The notes under the pieces: model-generated
Told to the model about the DNA's origin: nothing
Database searches by the model: none
What the model saw: the letters and a program-made list of their open reading frames with translations, nothing else
Assembly: GCA_031283405.1 (NCBI GenBank)
Contig: JAITBX010000175.1
Span: forward strand, 1 to 8,743
Reading direction: 5' to 3'
Source of the DNA: Burkholderiales bacterium
GTDB lineage: Bacteria; Pseudomonadota; Gammaproteobacteria; Burkholderiales; Casimicrobiaceae
Length of the DNA stretch: 8,743 nt
Part shown: piece after piece, positions 1 to 3,455 of the stretch
How positions within the stretch are numbered: the stretch's first letter is position 1
Layout: each line of letters begins with the position of its first letter
Program-made: the position numbers and the translations under genes

Positions 1-521
1 AGCTGCGCAGCGCCCAATCCTTTTCCTGCGCTTGCCGTTTTGGCAGCAGCGGAAGCCATGTACGCCGTTCTCATTGCTTTCAAGCTGTGCCCCAGTTTCA
101 CGTGACCGACTTCATGGCCGATAACGAAACGAATTTCATCGTCGGTCATCTTGTCCATCAAGCCCTTGAAAACGCGAACGCTGCCGTCAGGTGTGGCGAA
201 AGCGTTGACGTCGGTGACCAGATACACTTTGAAATTGATTTTCAAACCATCTTCGTTGGTCATGCCCTTGGTCAGATTGGCCAAACGTTGCGCGTATTTG
301 TCGCCGGCCGGCGCGACGTGATTCTTCGCGTCCATCTGAACCATCATCTGCTTGGTCGTGGCTTGCAAATCGGCGTCACTGACCGTCGTTGCCTTGACGA
401 CATCCGTCGCCGCATCAACATTGATCTTGTCGAGCAAACCGGCTTTTACTCCGGTCGTCAAACAAGCAAAAAGAATCAGAGAGGACAATACCTTGCCGCT
501 CGTGGTAAGTGTGCGAATCAT
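1..521 (-). CDS. M48-family zinc metalloprotease, LoiP/YggG-like (N-terminal part)
   Basis: Exported zinc protease; relatives such as E. coli LoiP act in periplasmic or outer-membrane protein quality control. Only the first 173 residues lie in the window; the C-terminal part runs off the left edge. The HEVGH zinc motif is at residues 136-140, preceded by a conserved stretch with DVNAFATPDGSVRVFKGLMD (about 104-123) as in LoiP. Residues 1-27 form a signal peptide (basic MIRTLTTSGK, then a hydrophobic core), with a likely signal peptidase I site after VKA. LoiP is a lipoprotein; here LFAC (17-20) is only a poor lipobox because of Phe at -2, so a soluble periplasmic form is more likely. The start is fixed by an AGGAG eight bases upstream. 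The third zinc ligand (a downstream Glu) is outside the window, so catalytic integrity cannot be judged. Confidence 0.9.
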   Translation of the reverse strand, partial: MIRTLTTSGKVLSSLILFACLTTGVKAGLLDKINVDAATDVVKATTVSDADLQATTKQMMVQMDAKNHVAPAGDKYAQRLANLTKGMTNEDGLKINFKVYLVTDVNAFATPDGSVRVFKGLMDKMTDDEIRFVIGHEVGHVKLGHSLKAMRTAYMASAAAKTASAGKGLGAAQ

Positions 522-529
522 GGGAAATA

Positions 530-534
530 CTCCT
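530..534 (-). promoter_or_regulatory. Shine-Dalgarno site of the M48 protease gene
   Basis: On the minus strand this reads AGGAG (within TCAGGAG), eight bases before the ATG at 521-519. It decides that start codon. No convincing sigma70 promoter was found further upstream: a TTGACT lies near 590-600, but no -10 element sits at a proper distance. Confidence 0.8.
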
Positions 535-612
535 GAAGGATTGATGTAAACAGAATGCTACATTATTTCAACCAGAAACGCATCAGTCGCACGAAGTCAA
601 CGATAAAAATAA

Positions 613-662
613 AAAGGGTTATGTGGTTTTCCAAACTTTCGTTCGCTTGCATGTAACCCTTT
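613..662 (-). terminator. Long-loop stem-loop followed by T-rich tract (possible terminator)
   Basis: AAAGGGTTA at 613-621 is perfectly complementary to TAACCCTTT at 654-662, a 9-bp stem with a 32-base loop. Read on the minus strand the stem is followed by a T-rich run (TTTTTATTTTTA including the stem end), so it could stop transcripts running leftward from rplM-rpsI before the protease gene. On the plus strand it is followed by the shorter GATTTTT. The large loop makes it weaker than a classical intrinsic terminator, and it may simply be a repeat. Confidence 0.35.
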
Positions 663-827
663 GATTTTTAAGAACAGTCAGCAAGACTCAAGCCCGCAAC
701 CGTCGAAGTCGCCGGGCGCGTGCTTTTTTGATGGCAAGATTGCCACAAAGTTGTCACGATTGATGCAAAAGCACACGATTCGAAAAACGCTGATTCGAGC
801 CGAAGCCCAAAATGATGTATTGTTTTT

Positions 828-850
828 CCTTCGACAAACTCAGGGCGAGC
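828..850 (+). repeat. REP-like unit, CTTCGACAAGCTCAGGGC family
   Basis: The sequence CCTTCGACAAACTCAGGG followed by CGAGC matches a dispersed intergenic repeat, common in many proteobacterial genomes, whose usual core is CTTCGACAAGCTCAGGGC. A second unit in opposite orientation lies at 5880-5905 and a diverged third at 5932-5965. It sits 11 bases before the ATG of the hypothetical gene, where a ribosome binding site would be expected, so the repeat forms most of that gene's leader. Confidence 0.65.
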
Positions 851-861
851 AAAATAAATCC

Positions 862-1185
862 ATGTCTTCCATGAATCACGAACACGCTTTTTCCTTCTGG
901 CCATTTCAAGACGCTATCAACACCGCCTCATTCACGACGCGACAAGTCTTGGAAGGGCTGCCGATTCTTGAGGTTTATCACGATCACGAAGGCGATTGGC
1001 AGTTTCTGTGCGGCACGACTCTTAATCCCAAGGATGGGAAAGTGGCATGCATGGGCTGCATGGTCGAGAGCGATCTCACGCTTGTCGAACTTGCAAATCT
1101 GCCGCACGGCTGGCGCGCCACGCGAATTGCCCCTGGTGCAGAATGGGTTAGGGAACCTTACGCCGACAGCGAAGAGGATGTTTGA
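862..1185 (+). CDS. Small conserved-type hypothetical protein (107 aa)
   Basis: I cannot assign a function. The product is acidic at the end, lacks a signal peptide or membrane segment, and is probably cytoplasmic. Visible features are an aromatic N-terminus (FSFWPF, 10-15), FTTRQVLEGLPILEVYHD (24-41), a GDWQFLCG core (44-51), a CMGC motif (63-66), and a C-terminal LANLPHGWRATR block (78-89). The pattern of HDxxGDWQFxxG followed by LxxLPxGWxAxR is one I associate with short uncharacterised bacterial proteins; no domain name is claimed. The start is uncertain: ATG at 862 or 871 both lack a good Shine-Dalgarno, and the frame stays open up to a TTG at 661, but upstream codons fall in repeat sequence. 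It stands alone, divergent from the protease gene and convergent with rpsI. Confidence 0.72.
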   Translation: MSSMNHEHAFSFWPFQDAINTASFTTRQVLEGLPILEVYHDHEGDWQFLCGTTLNPKDGKVACMGCMVESDLTLVELANLPHGWRATRIAPGAEWVREPYADSEEDV

Positions 1186-1208
1186 TGGGGTCGCGGCAAG
1201 CGCAAGCA

Positions 1209-1234
1209 AGAGACAAGGTAAGTCTTGTCTCTAC
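1209..1234. repeat. Palindromic repeat, GTAGAGACAAG family, copy 1
   Basis: AGAGACAAG (1209-1217) and CTTGTCTCT (1224-1232) form a perfect 9-bp stem with a six-base loop, followed by AC. A second, longer member lies at 3315-3342 with the same stem sequence and a different loop. It lies 23 bases past the stop of the hypothetical gene and has no T-run, so it looks like a dispersed palindrome rather than an intrinsic terminator. Confidence 0.8.
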
Positions 1235-1262
1235 GAGAGAGAAGAATTTTCTTGCGCGAAAT

Positions 1263-1290
1263 AAAAAACCGCCCGAAAGTGGCTTTTTTT
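1263..1290. terminator. Probable bidirectional terminator between the hypothetical gene and rpsI
   Basis: A run of six A and the bases CCGCC precede a short loop, then GGC and seven T. The stem is GCC/GGC continued by A-T pairs across a small mismatch or bulge. Because both flanks are A/T tracts, it can act for rpsI transcripts (minus strand) and for the hypothetical gene (plus strand). It lies about 50 bases beyond the rpsI stop, a usual place for the end of the rplM-rpsI transcript. The imperfect stem lowers confidence. Confidence 0.55.
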
Positions 1291-1339
1291 GATGCGCGAT
1301 TTTTGCGACTTTTTGATGCCTCTGCAAAAAGCAAAAAAA

Positions 1340-1732
1340 TCAGCGCTTCGAGAATTGTTTGCGGCGGCGCGCCTTGCGCAGACCGACTTTTTTCCGCTCG
1401 ACTTCGCGGGCATCGCGGGTGACCAGTCCGGCTTGCGACAGCGTGGGTTTCAGCGCCGCATCGTAATCGATCAGCGCGCGGGTGATTCCGTGACGCACGG
1501 CGCCGGCCTGCCCCGATTCGCCGCCGCCGTCCACGTTGATCATGATGTCGAACGTGGTCTGATGCGAGGTCAGCACCAACGGCTGGCGAACCACCATCCG
1601 GCCGGTTTCACGAGAGAAAAATTCATCGACCGGCTTGCCGTTGACGGTGATGTTGCCGGTGCCTTGCTTGATGAACACGCGAGCGACCGATGTTTTGCGG
1701 CGGCCGGTGCCGTAGTAGTAATTGCCGATCAT
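1340..1732 (-). CDS. rpsI: 30S ribosomal protein S9
   Basis: A protein of the small ribosomal subunit whose basic C-terminal tail reaches towards P-site tRNA. The product is 130 aa, the standard length. It starts MIGNYYYGTGRRKTSVARVF, has the conserved GRMVVRQPL (about 44-52), GGGESGQAGAVRHGITRALI (69-88) and VTRDAREVERKKVGLRKARR blocks, and ends in the invariant FSKR. Sequence details are closest to neisserial and other betaproteobacterial S9. The ATG was chosen because it gives the canonical length; an open frame continues upstream only because it overlaps the end of rplM. The start lies five bases after the rplM stop, so the two are translationally linked, and any ribosome binding sequence (GGAA) lies inside rplM. 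Confidence 0.98.
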   Translation of the reverse strand: MIGNYYYGTGRRKTSVARVFIKQGTGNITVNGKPVDEFFSRETGRMVVRQPLVLTSHQTTFDIMINVDGGGESGQAGAVRHGITRALIDYDAALKPTLSQAGLVTRDAREVERKKVGLRKARRRKQFSKR

Positions 1733-1737
1733 GGTGG

Positions 1738-2166
1738 TCAGATTTCCAGAGATTTGGGTTGCTGCGCGGTGTGCGGATGAGCGCCGCCGGCGTAGCATTT
1801 GAGCTTCTTCAACATTTGGTAGCCGAGCGGACCTTTGGGCAGCATGCCTTTGACGGCTTTTTCCAAAGCGCGGCCGGGAAAACGCGCCTGCATTTTTTCA
1901 AAGTTCGTCGTCCGGATTCCGCCCGGATAGCCGGTGTGGCGGTGATAGAGCTTGTCTTGCGCCTTGTTGCCGGTGACGACCAGCTTTTCGACGTTGGTGA
2001 CGACGATGAAATCGCCGGTGTCAACGTGCGGCGTGTAAATGGCTTTGTGTTTGCCGCGCAGACGCAGAGCGATCTGGCTTGCCAGCCGACCGAGCACTTT
2101 GTCCGTGGCATCAACAACGTACCAGTCCCGTTGGACCTCGTGGGGCTTGGCTGAAAAGGTTTTCAT
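1738..2166 (-). CDS. rplM: 50S ribosomal protein L13
   Basis: An early-assembly protein of the large ribosomal subunit. The product is 142 aa, the same as E. coli L13. It carries MKTFSAKPHEVQRDWYVVDA at the N-terminus, then KVLGRLAS, the GKHKAIYTPHVDTGDFIVV block, the KLYHRHTGYPGG signature, and RALEKAVKGMLPKGPLG near the C-terminus. First gene of the rplM-rpsI operon. The ATG at 2166 gives the canonical length; in-frame codons further up reach into the promoter region. There is no strong Shine-Dalgarno: upstream of the ATG the mRNA reads CACGAGTTCTCCT, so only a GAG seven bases away could serve. In E. coli L13 represses its own operon through the leader; whether this 36-base leader does so is unknown. 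Confidence 0.98.
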   Translation of the reverse strand: MKTFSAKPHEVQRDWYVVDATDKVLGRLASQIALRLRGKHKAIYTPHVDTGDFIVVTNVEKLVVTGNKAQDKLYHRHTGYPGGIRTTNFEKMQARFPGRALEKAVKGMLPKGPLGYQMLKKLKCYAGGAHPHTAQQPKSLEI

Positions 2167-2201
2167 AGGAGAACTCGTGCCAGTAATAAAAGTTACACAG
2201 A

Positions 2202-2238
2202 AACGAATATGATAGCCCGAAAGAACGGGAAAAGTCAA
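2202..2238 (-). promoter_or_regulatory. Sigma70-type promoter of rplM-rpsI
   Basis: On the minus strand, TTGACT (2238-2233) and TATCAT (2214-2209) are separated by 18 bases; each hexamer matches consensus at five of six positions. Transcription would start near 2202, leaving a leader of about 36 bases before the rplM ATG. The spacer contains a small inverted repeat, CCCG-AAAGAA-CGGG (2216-2229), between the hexamers. Confidence 0.8.
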
Positions 2239-2266
2239 GATCGCGTCGGAGTGCACACTGGGGGCG

Positions 2267-2308
2267 CTTTTGCCCGCCTTTTACCTGCCTTTTGCCCCTG
2301 CTTTTGCC
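2267..2308. repeat. Four phased CTTTTRCC motifs between divergent promoters
   Basis: CTTTTGCC, CTTTTACC, CTTTTGCC and CTTTTGCC start at 2267, 2278, 2289 and 2301, with spacings of 11, 11 and 12 bases, about one helical turn each. The array lies upstream of the rplM -35 element and about 45 bases upstream of the -10 of the membrane-protein gene. It could be a protein-binding array on one face of the helix or a degenerate low-complexity tandem repeat; the sequence alone does not decide. Confidence 0.7.
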
Positions 2309-2352
2309 TTCCTGCCACCGTTCCAAAATTATTTCCATGAAATATATTGCTT

Positions 2353-2358
2353 TATAAT
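2353..2358 (+). promoter_or_regulatory. Perfect -10 element upstream of the BPSS1780-type gene
   Basis: TATAAT matches the sigma70 -10 consensus exactly and lies 52 bases before the ATG at 2411. At 16-18 bases upstream only weak -35 candidates exist (TTATTT or TATTTC), so the promoter may be weak or need an activator. It diverges from the rplM promoter and shares the intervening region. Confidence 0.55.
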
Positions 2359-2400
2359 GGGCTGGTTTTTACGATAAATCTTGCCTTACTCACTGCTTTC

Positions 2401-2404
2401 AGGA
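2401..2404 (+). promoter_or_regulatory. Ribosome binding site deciding the BPSS1780-type start
   Basis: AGGA followed by six bases (CAAAAA) precedes the ATG at 2411, which selects it over the in-frame TTG at 2381. Confidence 0.7.
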
Positions 2405-2410
2405 CAAAAA

Positions 2411-3280
2411 ATGAACTCTCCGAACGACGATTTCTCCGGCATCTCCCCCGTACCGCCGGCTACGGATGAAGGATTCGACCCCATCGCGCCCGCTGCGCCC
2501 ATTGAGTCCTCCACGAAAACGGAAGACGAAAACTTCATCCCGGGCGGACGCGCGGTTTCGGCGGAAAACGGCTGGGCATGGATTGCCGGCGCCTTTGTCC
2601 TGTTCGCGCGGAAACCCTGGTTCTGGATAGGAATCATGCTCGCTTACGTGGTCGCCTTCTTCGTACTGACATTCGTTCCGTTTATCGGCAGCATCATCAC
2701 AATGTTCATACCGTTCCTGTTCACTGCGGGCGTCGTCTATTCCTGCGATTTGCTCGAACGGGAAGGCTCTTTCGCCTTCAACGACATTTTCATCGGCTTC
2801 AAGCGCCAGCTCGGCTCCCTGTTGCTCATCGGTCTGATCGTTTTCGGCTTCACCATCTTGCTGATACTCATCACCCTTCCCTTTCTCGGCACCGCGATCT
2901 ACGGATTTATCACCGGCGTCCAATCCTCATCGGTAGCAGGAACGGGCGTCGGCATCGGGATGCTGGTTATCGGCGCGCTCATCATCGTGATCGGCTCTCT
3001 CGTTTGCGCCATGGGCATCTGGTTCGCGCCCGCGCTGATCATCATGCACAAGATCGAGCCGATTCGAGCCATCAAAATGAGCTTTTCCGCCTGCTTCAAA
3101 AACCTCCTACCCGGAATTATTTTTTTCATTATCGTCTTCGGCCTGACGATCATCGCCGCCATTCCGTTCGGACTCGGGTTTCTGGTCATGTGGCCGATAT
3201 TCTTTATCAGCTATTACACCACCTACCGCGATATTTTTCTCGGCAAAGAGCGCTTGGTTGGCCAAGCTGCCCTTGGGTGA
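2411..3280 (+). CDS. BPSS1780-family integral membrane protein
   Basis: Multi-spanning inner-membrane protein of unknown biochemical role. The product is 289 aa. Residues 1-50 are a Pro/Ala/Asp/Glu-rich, probably cytoplasmic tail, followed by NGWAWIAGAFVLFARKPWFW (53-72), the typical start of this betaproteobacterial family, in which a GWxWI...LFxxxPxxW motif leads into the first helix. About six hydrophobic segments follow, near 70-90, 92-110, 136-160, 181-210, 233-252 and 253-270. Short conserved loops include LEREGSFAFNDIFIGFKR (115-132) and KIEPIRAIKMSFSACFKN (214-231). ATG 2411 was chosen because AGGA lies six bases upstream; an in-frame TTG at 2381 has no such support. Monocistronic: a repeat-filled spacer and a convergent gene follow. 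Family assignment is by remembered pattern, and the family has no established activity. Confidence 0.85.
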   Translation: MNSPNDDFSGISPVPPATDEGFDPIAPAAPIESSTKTEDENFIPGGRAVSAENGWAWIAGAFVLFARKPWFWIGIMLAYVVAFFVLTFVPFIGSIITMFIPFLFTAGVVYSCDLLEREGSFAFNDIFIGFKRQLGSLLLIGLIVFGFTILLILITLPFLGTAIYGFITGVQSSSVAGTGVGIGMLVIGALIIVIGSLVCAMGIWFAPALIIMHKIEPIRAIKMSFSACFKNLLPGIIFFIIVFGLTIIAAIPFGLGFLVMWPIFFISYYTTYRDIFLGKERLVGQAALG

Positions 3281-3314
3281 ATACGCGATGACCAAACCCT
3301 CTCCCGCCGTAACC

Positions 3315-3342
3315 GTAGAGACAAGGCCTGCCTTGTCTCTGC
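3315..3342. repeat. Palindromic repeat, GTAGAGACAAG family, copy 2
   Basis: AGAGACAAGGC (3317-3327) and GCCTTGTCTCT (3330-3340) form a perfect 11-bp stem with two bases between. A further G-U and G-C pair extends it to 3315-3342. The stem sequence is the same as at 1209-1234. It lies about 35 bases after the stop of the membrane-protein gene and has no T-run. Confidence 0.85.
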
Positions 3343-3345
3343 CGA

Positions 3346-3366
3346 GATCAGGGATCAGATATCAGG
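3346..3366. repeat. Short direct repeats of GATCAGG
   Basis: GATCAGG, GATCAG and ATATCAGG follow one another directly, making three imperfect seven-base units. It is wedged between two palindromic repeats. Confidence 0.55.
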
Positions 3367-3375
3367 CATCGACCC

Positions 3376-3403
3376 GTTGGGGTTCGCTGCGCTCACCGCC
3401 AAC
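3376..3403. repeat. Inverted repeat GTTGGGGTTCGC...CGCCAAC
   Basis: GTTGG (3376-3380) pairs with CCAAC (3399-3403) around a GTTCGCTGCGCTCACC core. I recall the GTTGGGGTTCGCTGCGCTCACCC core as a dispersed intergenic repeat in various proteobacteria; within this window it is a single copy. Confidence 0.5.
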
Positions 3404-3417
3404 TTACAATTTTTAAC

Positions 3418-3440
3418 GGGCGGCAGAATGCCGCCCCTAC
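3418..3440. repeat. GGGCGGCA/TGCCGCCC hairpin downstream of the repeat-protein gene
   Basis: A perfect 8-bp inverted repeat (3418-3425 and 3429-3436) with a three-base loop, followed by CTAC. On the minus strand it begins 15-20 bases after the stop codon of the large gene. The following bases there (GTTAAAAATTG) are not a U-tract, so it may protect or define the transcript end but is not a classical terminator. It looks like another dispersed palindrome, single copy here. Confidence 0.65.
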
Positions 3441-3455
3441 GAAAAGCCAGACGGG

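Larger units (their letters stand above)
522..861. other. Intergenic spacer between two divergent genes
   Basis: This 340-base stretch separates the M48 protease gene (minus) from the small hypothetical gene (plus), and I see no convincing gene in it. A plus-strand frame opens with TTG at 661 and runs into the downstream gene, but its first 67 codons cover repeat and hairpin sequence and are not credible. The spacer holds a 9-bp stem with a long loop (613-662), smaller inverted repeats including GGCAA-GA-TTGCC near 733-744, and a REP-like unit at 828-850. The left half is AT-rich, as expected for promoters, but no clear hexamer pair was found. Confidence 0.6.

Noticed and set aside
87..536. 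Plus-strand open frame opposite the M48 protease gene
   Set aside because: It is the antisense shadow of a well-supported gene with signal peptide, HEVGH motif and ribosome binding site.
661..861. N-terminal extension of the small hypothetical protein from a TTG at 661 (174 aa form)
   Set aside because: The extra 67 codons run through a stem-loop end, inverted repeats and a REP-like unit, begin with TTG without a ribosome binding site, and have no protein-like pattern.
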